DNA from: Emergencia sp. 1XD21-10
GTDB taxonomy: Bacteria; Bacillota; Clostridia; Peptostreptococcales; Anaerovoracaceae
DNA: 64,000 nucleotides
Assembly: GCF_009936045.1 (NCBI RefSeq)
Contig: NZ_QWEQ01000004.1
Span: forward strand, 62,001-126,000
Direction of reading: 5' to 3'
Shown here: positions 43,988 through 53,102 of the stretch, one piece after another
How the letters are laid out: each line of letters begins with the position of its first letter
How positions within the stretch are numbered: the first letter of the stretch is position 1
Made by a program: the position numbers and the translations under genes
The notes under the pieces: generated by a model
The model's input: only the letters and a program-made list of their open reading frames with translations
Told to the model about the DNA's origin: nothing
The model's database searches: none

Positions 43988-44281
43988 TTATGAACAAAGT
44001 AGCGTACCGCTTTGACTTTCCGCAAATTGCTCGATTGCTTCTATTTCTTCATCAGTCATAATTTCCACAAAATCAGTTTGGATATTGAAATCTGCGAGAA
44101 TTTCCAAAGACGCTTCTGCAATTGATGGAGCCACTAATTCCTCCAAAACTCCACCGTCATACTCTTTTTTAGTTGAATCATAGATGGTAAAATCGTAGTT
44201 TTTTCCATGGTCACACTCTTCGCGAATATGAATATGGAAGTACCATTCCCCCTTATTGATTCTCCAGTTTAACTTATTCAT
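43988..44281 (-). CDS. Hypothetical protein following structured leader B
   Basis: 97 residues from ATG 44281, with AAAGGAG upstream. NKLNWRINKGEWYFHIHIRE at the start and an acidic C-terminus (MTDEEIEAIEQFAESQ). A longer frame reads into the leader and is rejected. First gene of the accessory module; its start region is almost identical to that of the 48-residue gene, so both may be under the same RNA control. Confidence 0.7.
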   Translation of the reverse strand: MNKLNWRINKGEWYFHIHIREECDHGKNYDFTIYDSTKKEYDGGVLEELVAPSIAEASLEILADFNIQTDFVEIMTDEEIEAIEQFAESQSGTLLCS

Positions 44282-44314
44282 CTTGCCGTCTCCTTTCTGT
44301 GAACACCCTGTGGC

Positions 44315-44478
44315 GTTCACTTTTGATAGTTGCGCCAAGACTGCCGCAGGCAGTCAGCTGATGCAAAAAATCTACACAGGGGACAGACTTGTCGGTGGAG
44401 AAAAATCTTTGATTTTTACAACCGCTTGCCCCTTGTAGATTTTTTCAGAAGCGGGAAAATGAGCAACCAAAAGTGAAC
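44315..44478 (-). ncRNA. Structured leader element, copy B
   Basis: 164-nt counterpart of copy A. Helices (plus coordinates): P1 44315-44325/44468-44478, P1b 44329-44333/44463-44467, P2 44339-44345/44349-44355, P3 44365-44376/44434-44445 (12 bp), P4 44378-44382/44429-44433, P5 44393-44396/44421-44424, P6 44401-44407/44411-44417. Segments around P5 (CAGACTTG, CGGTGGAG, ACAACCGCTTG) are conserved between copies. GTTCAC 44315-44320 can alternatively pair with GTGAAC 44299-44304, next to the ribosome binding site. Upstream on the transcript lies AGCTTCGTGAAGCT (44493-44506) with its T-run. Confidence 0.75.
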
Positions 44479-44530
44479 AGCAAAAGAAAAAAAGCTTCGT
44501 GAAGCTTCCTTTCTTACACTGTTATAAAAA

Positions 44531-44568
44531 ACCTCATGCACACGCTGTCATCAAGCCGTGCATGAGGT
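44531..44568 (-). terminator. Terminator of the conjugation operon
   Basis: ACCTCATGCAC (44531-44541) pairs with GTGCATGAGGT (44558-44568). On the minus strand six T follow. It starts 11 nt after the last gene of the conjugation operon and separates it from the leader-B module. Confidence 0.92.
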
Positions 44569-44578
44569 CACCTTTTTC

Positions 44579-45082
44579 TTATCTGAAATTAAACTTGAAT
44601 TTCCCGTTATCACCATGGTATTCCAAGGTTAAGATAGTCCGAGCAGAATCATTTAGCTGGAACTCAATATAAGAAATATCATTCGCATAATCCTTTGTGA
44701 TGAGCTTTGTGCAGACGGCTTTTGTGACATCTGCATAGAAGTCATATTTCACGAGAAAATTCTCCATTTCATTCTGCAGACTGTCTTTGTTCCCATCAAG
44801 ATATAACGCTGCTAATTCATCGGAAATTTCAATTTTCAATCCCATAATCTGCTTTGCTTTTTCCGGATCAATCTCCGCACTTCCATTTGCATTCTGCTCA
44901 AGTTCCTGCAGCATAGCTTTGCGCTCTGCATCTTCTAATTCCTGTGCTGGCGGATCGGTTTCCGGTTCTGCTTCCGTAAAAAATATCATTTTTACCATCA
45001 TGCCAATCAAAAAAAGGGCTAATATGATAATCAAACACCCCAGAACTTTTCGTACCTTTGGACTTTCAAAATCTATTTTCAT
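44579..45082 (-). CDS. Membrane-anchored protein, last gene of the conjugation operon
   Basis: 167 residues: a short cytoplasmic start, one membrane segment (about 14-34, VLGCLIIILALFLIGMMVKM) and an acidic external domain. The layout (single anchor, modest extracellular domain) is like VirB8- or Orf13-type T4SS components, but I see no sequence motif to prove it. 9 nt from the preceding gene. Confidence 0.7.
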   Translation of the reverse strand: MKIDFESPKVRKVLGCLIIILALFLIGMMVKMIFFTEAEPETDPPAQELEDAERKAMLQELEQNANGSAEIDPEKAKQIMGLKIEISDELAALYLDGNKDSLQNEMENFLVKYDFYADVTKAVCTKLITKDYANDISYIEFQLNDSARTILTLEYHGDNGKFKFNFR

Positions 45083-45091
45083 ATTCCTACC

Positions 45092-46663
45092 TCATAATCT
45101 TTCACAGTATTTTGCAATCGCTTCGTTGACCGTTCGCTTGTAGTCCTCAATCCGTACCCCGCTTTTCTGTGCTCTTTGACAGCTGCTGTCTATCAGACTG
45201 TAAATCTCCATAGACAGAAGCTCTTTCGGCATATTTTCAACCACCTCTGCATCGTTTTGATGCAGAATATAGTAATTATGGTAACGCCCCACGAACGGGT
45301 GCTGCACCAGTTTCTGCATAATCTGTACAATCTCTTCTCTGCTCCCTGCAGCGTGAACTTTCAAAAGTTGTATCAGGCTTTTGGCATGATGCAATACCGG
45401 AAGCATTGCCTTAGCTTTGCAAATGCCTACTATCTGAACTGGCTCTTTCTCTATAAACTTAATCTGCTCACTGGCAAGCACTCCGTATTCAATCGCTTTC
45501 CAGCCCAGCTGCTTGATATTTTCCGTCTGGACAAGAAAATAGCAGTTTTCAAACCGAAGCAGAAGCTTTAACTTCTCTGCTTTATAAGGTTCACAAAACT
45601 GCATCAGCTGTCTTTGCAGGAGCAAATCATAAATCGGTCTAAAATCTGCATTCTGGGAATTCATATATTCTGCTGCAAACTGTCCTTCCGATAAAATCGC
45701 AATACCGCCTGTATAATCACTTTCGGCGACAGTGCTTGGTTCACCGTAAATCAATTTTTTAGCGATTTCATCATAAGGCGGAAAATTGATTTCCTCCGGC
45801 AGCAGTATCTTCTCTGCTGCTGCAGAAAGGAATTTAGAAGTAGTTTTTGGAAAGGTAATCAGATGATTTCTGTAAAGTTGATATAAATGGTCCATAGCCA
45901 GATCAGCTTGCAAAGTGCTTTCCGAAATCACTTCTAAAAGCTCCACATAGTCATAAAGTGGTGGCGGCAAACTCTCATAATCATTCTTCTCTATTTCCAC
46001 TATTTCACCATTTTTCAGCTGGCGCAGTGCAGAAAGGTTCAGCTCATCTTCTGAAAGTTTTAAGATACTCCCATCTGCATCACATAAACTGCCTTTGAAA
46101 ACTTGCTCTCCGATTTGAATTTTCGCAGTAATGCAAAACTGATCTGCTGCTTCAATTTCCCTTTCTCTCTTTTCAATTTCATAAAGCAGCGGAAATAACC
46201 TGCAGGAATATGGACAATGCAAGCCTTTCTCCGATAACCGCTTTGAAATGGCGTTATCAATCTTCATGCAGATCCAGTTCTTCAGCTCTTTCTTTTCCGC
46301 CTCCGGAATGTCAATGGGCAGGAACCGGCTATAATCATCATTTCCGGCGCACGAAAGTTTTAGATTATACACCCGTGCGTTTTTCACTTTAATTTTTTCC
46401 ATGAAATAAGAGAACCGTTCCTGTCCCTCTGCAGTCGGCTCAAATCCGTTATATAACACGGCGCCTTCCTGTGCTGCAGTCTTCACCCTCGCAAAGTTCG
46501 GTTCTTTTTCCAGCTTTTGTGTATAGAAAAAATCGGCTGGAAAATATAAAACCTGCGCTTCCTTTAGTAGAGCTGCTCCTCTCCCTTTTTTCTTCTGCAA
46601 GACTTTCTCCTGCAAAAGTTTTCGCAGCTGTGGATTGTCTGTAAGATATATTTGCTCTCCCAT
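45092..46663 (-). CDS. Degenerate type IA topoisomerase-like protein
   Basis: 523 residues. Two blocks match the topoisomerase III core: SLPPPLYDYVELLEVIS (compare PPPLFDLTDLQ, about 231-247) and, 20 residues on, LYQLYRNHLITFPKTTSKFLS (compare LYE.hLITYPRTDSRYLS, about 260-280). At the position of the catalytic tyrosine there is Phe271 and the following Arg is Lys, so strand cleavage is not expected. The N-terminal Toprim signature DxDxE is not evident either. ICEs often carry a topoisomerase; this one may have become a structural or DNA-holding protein. Confidence 0.65.
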   Translation of the reverse strand: MGEQIYLTDNPQLRKLLQEKVLQKKKGRGAALLKEAQVLYFPADFFYTQKLEKEPNFARVKTAAQEGAVLYNGFEPTAEGQERFSYFMEKIKVKNARVYNLKLSCAGNDDYSRFLPIDIPEAEKKELKNWICMKIDNAISKRLSEKGLHCPYSCRLFPLLYEIEKREREIEAADQFCITAKIQIGEQVFKGSLCDADGSILKLSEDELNLSALRQLKNGEIVEIEKNDYESLPPPLYDYVELLEVISESTLQADLAMDHLYQLYRNHLITFPKTTSKFLSAAAEKILLPEEINFPPYDEIAKKLIYGEPSTVAESDYTGGIAILSEGQFAAEYMNSQNADFRPIYDLLLQRQLMQFCEPYKAEKLKLLLRFENCYFLVQTENIKQLGWKAIEYGVLASEQIKFIEKEPVQIVGICKAKAMLPVLHHAKSLIQLLKVHAAGSREEIVQIMQKLVQHPFVGRYHNYYILHQNDAEVVENMPKELLSMEIYSLIDSSCQRAQKSGVRIEDYKRTVNEAIAKYCERL

Positions 46664-46671
46664 AATTTCAC

Positions 46672-46947
46672 CTAAAATAAATTGGAAAATGCGCTGGTCA
46701 CAGTTTCAATTACCCCACTGCGAAGCTCTGGATAAGACAGAGAAATGATGCCTACTGATGCAAGAACTGCAAGCACAATGCTTGCAATGACCCGAATCAG
46801 AATTGCCCCTGTTCTGATTAAAAACTTTCCCATGTTGGAAGTTTCCTTAATCACCACATTTTCTTCTTCCATTCCATATTTCTGTTTAAGCTCTTCCTGC
46901 TCATTTTGTGCATCAATCATCTTTGCTTTTTTATCGTAAATACTCAT
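46672..46947 (-). CDS. Small membrane protein of the conjugation operon
   Basis: 91 residues: a charged N-terminal half (KKAKMIDAQNEQEELKQKYGMEEENV) and a hydrophobic segment at about 44-66 (ILIRVIASIVLAVLASVGIISL). It starts on the stop of the preceding ATPase gene (one-base overlap). Possibly a T4SS accessory protein. Confidence 0.7.
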   Translation of the reverse strand: MSIYDKKAKMIDAQNEQEELKQKYGMEEENVVIKETSNMGKFLIRTGAILIRVIASIVLAVLASVGIISLSYPELRSGVIETVTSAFSNLF

Positions 46948-48119
46948 TAGTTCTTTTCCTTTCTCCGAAAAATACCTTTCTTTTTAGGCTGTTTCTCTAC
47001 CATAGCTGCTTTTGCTTCTTCTGTCGCTTCGATTGGAATCAGTTTCTCATAAATTTCTGCACTGCTAAGAAGAAACGGATCCGGCGTATATGGCGCAAAA
47101 ACAAGCACCCTGCCGTCTTTTTCCGACCAGTTTTTCATGTGTACAATCGGCTTTAAGACTTCGCTCTGCTCTGTTTCCGGTACAAAACTTAAAACGATAC
47201 CAGCATCACTATAAGACGGCACTGACAAAAATCGCATCAGATAATCAAATTCTGTTGCTTTTGCCCCTGCTGTGATGATTCTGATGTCGTCCTTTAGAAA
47301 TGCGGTCCGGTCAAAATCTCTGTCTAAAATATTCCCGTAGTCGTAAACATAAAAGTCATACTTTTCACTTTGTAATTTTGCAAAGGCTTCCTGACCGGCG
47401 TACATATCCACTCCTTTATAGGTTAATTTTTCAAAGCTGTTTTTGGGAACATCGTTCCAGATTCGATATTTTTCCACAAGAGTGGCATTTTGCAGCGCAC
47501 CGCTGCTGCCGGAAGTATCAAGGTACTGCACATGGTTTTGCTCAATGTAGCAGGCTTTGTATCCCTTAAACTTTAGATACTGCACAATCTGCAGCGCCTG
47601 CGTTGATGTCCCCACTCTGCTCTGGCTGCCGGCAACACCAATAGAGTGGCTCTTTTTTAACTCCAGCTTTGCAGTTTCCATCAGCGCCTCTGTTTCTGCC
47701 GTTTCTTTTCGTTCATTTACATCGTAGTAGCCGCCCATATTCCGTACCAGTTGCTCCTTTAATCCGGCTGCATCGCCGGAAGAAATGAAGTTGCGAATGC
47801 CCCGTGAAAGTAATGCCTGCGCCATCACAGACTGTGCAATAAAAGACGGCATAAAAGCAATCGGCATCGCATGAAATGTATCTGCGACACCTCGAATCTC
47901 GCTTGCGACTTCTTCCGCATCATCAATAAACATATCTACATCGTAAATGATAAAATCAAAGGTCATGCTCCTCTCAAAGCGAAGTGTCAAAATCTCATTG
48001 GTGGTACTGCGTATGCTATGACTAGCCTCTATCTGCATATACCCAAGCCCTTTTTCCTTTGCGACTTCTTCCGCAAAATATCCCTTGGTTCTGCTCCCGA
48101 CAAAAAGTATATCTGCCAT
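46947..48119 (-). CDS. CpaE/ParA-like P-loop ATPase
   Basis: 390 residues. The first ~130 form a receiver-like alpha/beta domain (FDFIIYDVDMFIDDAEEVASEIRG). The second is a MinD/ParA-type NTPase with a deviant P-loop GVAGSQSRVGTSTQALQ (about 160-176), lacking the usual GKGG, so nucleotide binding is not certain. CpaE-like proteins position secretion and pilus machines, so here it may place or assemble the conjugation apparatus. A short basic tail (KKKGIFRRKEKN) could touch membrane or DNA. Confidence 0.75.
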   Translation of the reverse strand: MADILFVGSRTKGYFAEEVAKEKGLGYMQIEASHSIRSTTNEILTLRFERSMTFDFIIYDVDMFIDDAEEVASEIRGVADTFHAMPIAFMPSFIAQSVMAQALLSRGIRNFISSGDAAGLKEQLVRNMGGYYDVNERKETAETEALMETAKLELKKSHSIGVAGSQSRVGTSTQALQIVQYLKFKGYKACYIEQNHVQYLDTSGSSGALQNATLVEKYRIWNDVPKNSFEKLTYKGVDMYAGQEAFAKLQSEKYDFYVYDYGNILDRDFDRTAFLKDDIRIITAGAKATEFDYLMRFLSVPSYSDAGIVLSFVPETEQSEVLKPIVHMKNWSEKDGRVLVFAPYTPDPFLLSSAEIYEKLIPIEATEEAKAAMVEKQPKKKGIFRRKEKN

Positions 48120-48131
48120 TTTCGTCCTCCC

Positions 48132-48968
48132 TTAATATGTGCTTTTTAGTTCTCTCTGCAAGGAAATACGCTCTTTCAGTTCTTGCATTTCCTGCGCTGC
48201 TTTATCCTTTTTACTCTGATTGTCTGTGATTTCTGCCTGAATCTCCTGAATCTGCGCAAGTGTTTCCATTTTTTCAGCATTGGTTTGATATTTTTCCTCT
48301 GCCTTTAAGTCCTCTATCCTTGTTTTTGCATTGCGAATATTCTGGTCAAATTCAGCATTTTTCTCTAAAAGAGCATAAATTTCTTTTTCATAAAAGCCAA
48401 TCCGAAGTTCGCAGGCAAGTTTGCGATACTGCTGCTCTGTCATACTCGGAATTTCCTCTACCACTTTTACCTCTTTTTTGGAAGTATACAGCCTCATTCG
48501 CTGAAATTCTGTATCCTCTCTGCCAGCTGCAGCATCTATACGAAGTGATAATTCTGTCCATCTTGGATGCAGTTTTTTAATCTTAAGTACAACAAAATTT
48601 TTATCACAAACCACAGTTTCCACTTCTGCACTGCCCATATTTTTATCCATCACAGAAAAACTGTAAGTATCCATGCCATCAGTTGCGCTGTTATGAATAT
48701 CCAGTATTACCTCCTGCTCATGCCGCTCTTTATCATAAGTCCAGCTGAGCAAGGTCACCTTTCTATCATTCGCCTCGATACTGCTGCCAACTTTCGTAAC
48801 CTGTATATTGTCATAACTTACAGGCAGCCACAAAGTAGAGGTAAAGAAAAAGGTATAGCCAAATACAAAAAGCAAAAAGAAACCAATCAGAAGCCGGTTC
48901 CCCTGCCGTTTCATTTTTTGATTTTTCTCCTGCAAAATCTGCTCTGTTAATTCACGATTCATCTGCAT
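48132..48968 (-). CDS. Single-anchor coiled-coil protein of the conjugation operon
   Basis: 278 residues. A membrane segment (about 24-45, NRLLIGFFLLFVFGYTFFFTSTLWLP) is followed by a beta-rich domain (about 50-160) and a long C-terminal coiled coil (about 195-278, AKTRIEDLKAEEKYQTNAEK and similar). The layout suits a scaffold linking the membrane complex to cell-wall parts. Function unknown. Confidence 0.7.
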   Translation of the reverse strand: MQMNRELTEQILQEKNQKMKRQGNRLLIGFFLLFVFGYTFFFTSTLWLPVSYDNIQVTKVGSSIEANDRKVTLLSWTYDKERHEQEVILDIHNSATDGMDTYSFSVMDKNMGSAEVETVVCDKNFVVLKIKKLHPRWTELSLRIDAAAGREDTEFQRMRLYTSKKEVKVVEEIPSMTEQQYRKLACELRIGFYEKEIYALLEKNAEFDQNIRNAKTRIEDLKAEEKYQTNAEKMETLAQIQEIQAEITDNQSKKDKAAQEMQELKERISLQRELKSTY

Positions 48969-49243
48969 TATTCCATCTCCATATCAAGCCGCTTTCGAGT
49001 TTCTCTTATCTGCATTTTTTTAATCTGTTCTTCTTTTACATACTGAATTTTTGCTCCGTTTTCCTTTGCAATCATTAAATCATGAAACTGCTCATCTTCC
49101 AAAGTTCCATCCGGCTTTCTTACAATTAAGAGAATCTCTGCTTCACTGACATCATTTGTATAAAGCAGCTGATACCTTGTCTGCTGCTTTAGGATTTCTT
49201 TTTTTATCTCGTCTTTCGCAGAAATATACACTTTTCTGTTCAT
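48968..49243 (-). CDS. Hypothetical small protein of the conjugation operon
   Basis: 91 residues with a strand-helix pattern (VYISAKDEIKKEILKQQTRYQLLYTNDVSEAEILLIVRK) and a charged C-terminus. It overlaps the next start by one base. Ribosome binding site AGGAGGAG. No recognisable motif. Confidence 0.65.
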   Translation of the reverse strand: MNRKVYISAKDEIKKEILKQQTRYQLLYTNDVSEAEILLIVRKPDGTLEDEQFHDLMIAKENGAKIQYVKEEQIKKMQIRETRKRLDMEME

Positions 49244-49259
49244 AGTTTCTTTTCTCCTC

Positions 49260-50294
49260 CTATGGTTTTTTCACATACTTTAGCGGATCTTTCGGCTCAC
49301 CGTTGATTGTCACTGCAAAATGAAGATGCGGACCTGTAGATATACCGGTTGACCCCATGCGCCCAATCTTCTGTCCCCTGCTCACTTTTTGACCAATCTT
49401 AACAAGGATTCCACCGTTTTGCAGGTGCATATAGGTAGTCTGAATTCCATTTCCATGGTCAATTCTAATCGTATTGCCTCCGCCTCCAGAGTTTCCGGCA
49501 TAGATAACTTTGCCACCGTCTGCAGCATAAATCGGAGCGCCGCTATAGGCTGCAATATCAATTGCCATGTGACTGGTGCTTGCGCCTGCTGTCGGAGCTT
49601 CCCTGTCACCAAAGTATGAGGTTATAGTACAGTTGCCAACAGTTACCCAGACCATCTTTCCTTTTGCAATTCCGCTGCCGTCTATTCTGCCGCCGTTATC
49701 GAAGCTGTAAAGGTCATACATTCCCATAAGTTCTATCAGCTTTTGACTGTAGTCTACAGCGGTTGCATAGCCGGCTTTATGTATGGCTTTTGCCCATTCA
49801 TCTGCAGTTTTACAATTCTGGGTATACTTCTTATATGTTGCAGAAGAAAGCAGCTTCCCATGGTCATCAATGCTTTCTTTGACATTGTGATACTTTCTAA
49901 ACTTTGCATAGATAACATAGCTTTCTCCATTTGAAGTCTGCTCTCCTGTCTGGTACTCCTTGTATCCGGCAGGTCCGATGCCTTTCATACCAAAGAGGTT
50001 ATGGCACTCAAAAGCTAGTTTACTAAGTCCTCCCGGATAGTTGCCGCTGCTCTCCAGAATAATTTGCGCTAAGGTTAAACTTGCCGGCACGCCATACTTT
50101 TTTTCGCTTTCCATGGCGCCGATTACCATTTCCTGTGTAATAATTTCCGGCAAGTCCTCTATATCTATATTGCCGCCCTTTCCTTGCGAACCAACAAGAA
50201 CGGGAAGCAGTGCAGCAAAAAACAGCAAAACTGCAAGGAAAGCCGCCACTATCCCTATACCAATTGCTTTTTTTACCCGAAAAAATCCTTTCAT
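49260..50294 (-). CDS. Bifunctional peptidoglycan hydrolase (glucosaminidase + M23 peptidase)
   Basis: 344 residues: a membrane anchor (about 7-29), a glucosaminidase-type domain (about 50-200, VIGAMESEKKYGVPASLTLA, then QIILESSG with the acidic residue) and an M23 LytM-type domain (from about 225: SHMAIDIAA and GPHLHFAV give the His/Asp and HxH zinc ligands). It opens the cell wall locally for the conjugation channel. ATG 50294 has better spacing from GGAGG than ATG 50297; both overlap the VirB4 stop. Confidence 0.93.
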   Translation of the reverse strand: MKGFFRVKKAIGIGIVAAFLAVLLFFAALLPVLVGSQGKGGNIDIEDLPEIITQEMVIGAMESEKKYGVPASLTLAQIILESSGNYPGGLSKLAFECHNLFGMKGIGPAGYKEYQTGEQTSNGESYVIYAKFRKYHNVKESIDDHGKLLSSATYKKYTQNCKTADEWAKAIHKAGYATAVDYSQKLIELMGMYDLYSFDNGGRIDGSGIAKGKMVWVTVGNCTITSYFGDREAPTAGASTSHMAIDIAAYSGAPIYAADGGKVIYAGNSGGGGNTIRIDHGNGIQTTYMHLQNGGILVKIGQKVSRGQKIGRMGSTGISTGPHLHFAVTINGEPKDPLKYVKKP

Positions 50295-52816
50295 CATGCG
50301 CCTCCTGCAAAGAGCCTCTGCTCATACTGCTTTGAAAGCCATACCTTAAAATAGATATTTCGGTCGCCGGATATGGAAAGGATTGTTTCGCCCTGTCCCA
50401 GAAACGGTATCTTTTCCCGTTGCCATGGGCTGAGCATTCTGCCAAACAATTCATCAATAAGTGGCAGAACCGAGCTGTCCTGTTTGAAGATGAATTTATA
50501 CTGGGTCAGTTCAAACACTACCTTTAGCCGCTCTACCGCCTCACTGCTGGCACCTTGCGGCGCATAATCTCTAAAGGATTGCGATGCCATCATAATCCCG
50601 GCAAAGTATTTTCTCGCTTCGCGCATGATAACAATAACCAGGTCAAGAATGTACGGATATTTGGTATTCACCCAGCGGTGACTTTCATCAATTAAGATGA
50701 GAGATCTCACCACATCTTCAAAGGCAACCTTTCCTGTTTCATACATTTCTTTCATCAGGCTGCCGTTGGCAACACAGTTGTCCCAGCAAAAATAGACCAT
50801 GTTAAACAGCTGGGCAACAAAGATGTTGTCCATATCCTTAATGGTGGATATGTCAAAGGTTACAATCTTTTCATCAACAATATTGTCAATGGTGGTATGC
50901 CCGTCAAACATCTGCCCATAGTTTCCAACGAGGGTAGATAACGCCTTTGCAATATCGTGCATCTGATGTACTTCATCTACAATCAGACTTTTTTGTGCAT
51001 CGTTTGCCGTTTCAGCTTCGTTTGACTTTCTCTCAATCTCGTTTTTGATAAAAGACAGCAGGTCCGAAAATGTTGGATACCGATTTGCAGGCAGTCCTGT
51101 AATGCGGTTCTTTCCATTTGGTACCAGGTCGTATTCCTCATAAAGAGAACGCAAAATATTTTCCAGTTCGATGATGTTTCTATCGGTGGCGCTTGGCACA
51201 AGGCAGCGATAGAATACACCGACCTTGGAAATGTGTCTGCCGTAATTGGTGCGCTCGTCATCACCAGAACGCAGAATTTCCAATGGATTCAGCATACCGC
51301 TGTTTCCGTCGCATTTTATAATCTTGCCTCCGAACTCTCTGGTCAGATTCGTAAACTCTCCGGATATGTCAAAGCACCGGATAAAGTCCCCTCGTTCTGC
51401 CCTGCTTCTAAAGCGTTTTTTCAGGAATGTGGATTTACCGCTTCCCATGTCCCCGATTGCAATCGTGTTATAATGCTTTCGCCGTTCTGTCTTTGCAAAT
51501 TCGTTATATACAACAGCTCCGCCACAGTTTGTAAAGCCCAGCAGGCTGCCGTCTTTATCATCAAGAGATGAAAAACGGAACGGATAACCGCCTGCGATTT
51601 GCTCGGTCATCAGGCTTAGACCTTTCATGGCAAAAGGTTCTCGCATTTGCGTTGTGTAACTTTGAAAAATGGATTTCCATTCCCGTTCGCCCTCGTTAAG
51701 CATAACGGTAGGCATGAAATCATCACCCTCCATATTTTTCATAATTTCGCCGCATTTCTCCTCGACACCGACAAGGCTTTTACCGGAAACAAAAATACGA
51801 AAGTGCATCATCTTGACAACTTCGCCCATAGACTGCACTTCGTCGTACATCTTTTCCAGCTGATGCTGCCTCTTTTTTGCATCGTAAATTTCCTCATAAT
51901 CCACCGCATTTTTTTCTCGGCTGTATTCCTCCTGTAAAGCCTTGTTGATATTGCGTTTCACCTCGTTTTTATCTCTCGTAGATATATCAATCATAGAGAT
52001 ACAGTCCTGCTGCTGCGTGATATGGGACAACCAGAAATCCTTTAAGGTTGTCGGCAGACGGTATATGTGAACAATCTTTGTGTAGCCATCACCGGTAATG
52101 ATATAATTCGGCTCCTTAAAGGTAATGCCGCCCTGCGGCTGAATATATGAAAACAGAGGAAGATCTATCCGTTCTTCCTCTGTCTGAGCTTCGACAGATA
52201 CAGCTTCCTGCATCTGCGCCTCTGCTTCATCCCATGCCTGTTCTTCCTGCTCATTCTGTGTAACTAAAGAATTCATGTTGCACAATTTGTATAAAATCTG
52301 GATTTTTTTCTCCATAGAAATTCGTCTTACGCTTTCGCCAAGAATTCGTATCTGCTTCATGTGGTCATAGTGTTCTTCCAGGCTTTTACTTAGAACCATG
52401 AAATAATACTCTCTCTTGCGTGTCCCTTTATCCACTTTTTCAAGTTCAGAAATACTTAAACTGTTCCATTTTTTGTGAATTGGATTTGCTGTTTCCTGAC
52501 GCTTTTTCGCCCAGTATTTTTGCTGGGCAAGCGTGTTAGTCGGAAAGTTCATGGTGATAATCTTCAGGTCATCTTTGTAAAGCTTTAGAAACTTTGCAAA
52601 GTCAATCATTAACATCTGAATTTCATCTTCCATCATGTTGTCGATGTCATCGGCAGTTTTTTCAATGATTTCAAGATAGCTTCCATCTTCCAGAACAAAA
52701 GCATTTGCGTGGTCATCATAGTAGCGTATCGGTAAAATATCCTTATTGCTCTTTCTTAGCTTTTCTTCTTTTTTCGTGTTCTTCTTAGTTTTCTTTTTCT
52801 GCTTCGTCTTCATCAT
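50294..52816 (-). CDS. virB4: VirB4/TraE-type conjugation ATPase
   Basis: About 840 residues. Walker A is GDMGSGKSTFLKKR, followed by CFDISGEFTNLTREFGGKIIKCDGNSG; Walker B is in RSLILIDESHRW, and MMASQSFRDYAPQG is the typical sensor region. It powers assembly of and substrate passage through the type IV secretion channel. Three ATG in a row follow GAGGGGG; I use the middle one (52816), with 52813 equally possible. The start lies inside the 3' end of the VirB3-like gene, so expression is coupled. Confidence 0.95.
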   Translation of the reverse strand: MMKTKQKKKTKKNTKKEEKLRKSNKDILPIRYYDDHANAFVLEDGSYLEIIEKTADDIDNMMEDEIQMLMIDFAKFLKLYKDDLKIITMNFPTNTLAQQKYWAKKRQETANPIHKKWNSLSISELEKVDKGTRKREYYFMVLSKSLEEHYDHMKQIRILGESVRRISMEKKIQILYKLCNMNSLVTQNEQEEQAWDEAEAQMQEAVSVEAQTEEERIDLPLFSYIQPQGGITFKEPNYIITGDGYTKIVHIYRLPTTLKDFWLSHITQQQDCISMIDISTRDKNEVKRNINKALQEEYSREKNAVDYEEIYDAKKRQHQLEKMYDEVQSMGEVVKMMHFRIFVSGKSLVGVEEKCGEIMKNMEGDDFMPTVMLNEGEREWKSIFQSYTTQMREPFAMKGLSLMTEQIAGGYPFRFSSLDDKDGSLLGFTNCGGAVVYNEFAKTERRKHYNTIAIGDMGSGKSTFLKKRFRSRAERGDFIRCFDISGEFTNLTREFGGKIIKCDGNSGMLNPLEILRSGDDERTNYGRHISKVGVFYRCLVPSATDRNIIELENILRSLYEEYDLVPNGKNRITGLPANRYPTFSDLLSFIKNEIERKSNEAETANDAQKSLIVDEVHQMHDIAKALSTLVGNYGQMFDGHTTIDNIVDEKIVTFDISTIKDMDNIFVAQLFNMVYFCWDNCVANGSLMKEMYETGKVAFEDVVRSLILIDESHRWVNTKYPYILDLVIVIMREARKYFAGIMMASQSFRDYAPQGASSEAVERLKVVFELTQYKFIFKQDSSVLPLIDELFGRMLSPWQREKIPFLGQGETILSISGDRNIYFKVWLSKQYEQRLFAGGA

Positions 52817-53102
52817 CATCTTCCCCCTCATAAAGCGCATGGTAAATGTTAATATCATGTCGCAGCATTAAAAAAATGCTTTCATAGTTTCTTCTCTTTC
52901 GGTTGAAGTTGCTCTTAACCGTAAGAAAAATACAAAGTGCAGCCGAAAAGATATAGTAAAGCACTTTCAGTTTTTCGTGTACGAATGTGCTGAATACAAT
53001 GCAAACACCCATATAGCCAACGCAAAAGAAAAAGTCAGCAACCTCAATATTTTTTGTAACTTTATTGGGGCTTTCAATTTCTTCTGTTACTAGATACTTC
53101 AT
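52785..53102 (-). CDS. VirB3/PrgI-like small membrane protein (DUF5592-like)
   Basis: 105 residues: two close hydrophobic segments (about 25-40 and 47-62), then RKRRNYESIFLMLRHD, and an acidic tail. Size, topology and the position directly before VirB4 match VirB3/PrgI-type proteins of Gram-positive conjugation systems. It overlaps both neighbours, which fits a tightly coupled channel operon. Confidence 0.8.
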   Translation of the reverse strand: MKYLVTEEIESPNKVTKNIEVADFFFCVGYMGVCIVFSTFVHEKLKVLYYIFSAALCIFLTVKSNFNRKRRNYESIFLMLRHDINIYHALYEGEDDDEDEAEKEN

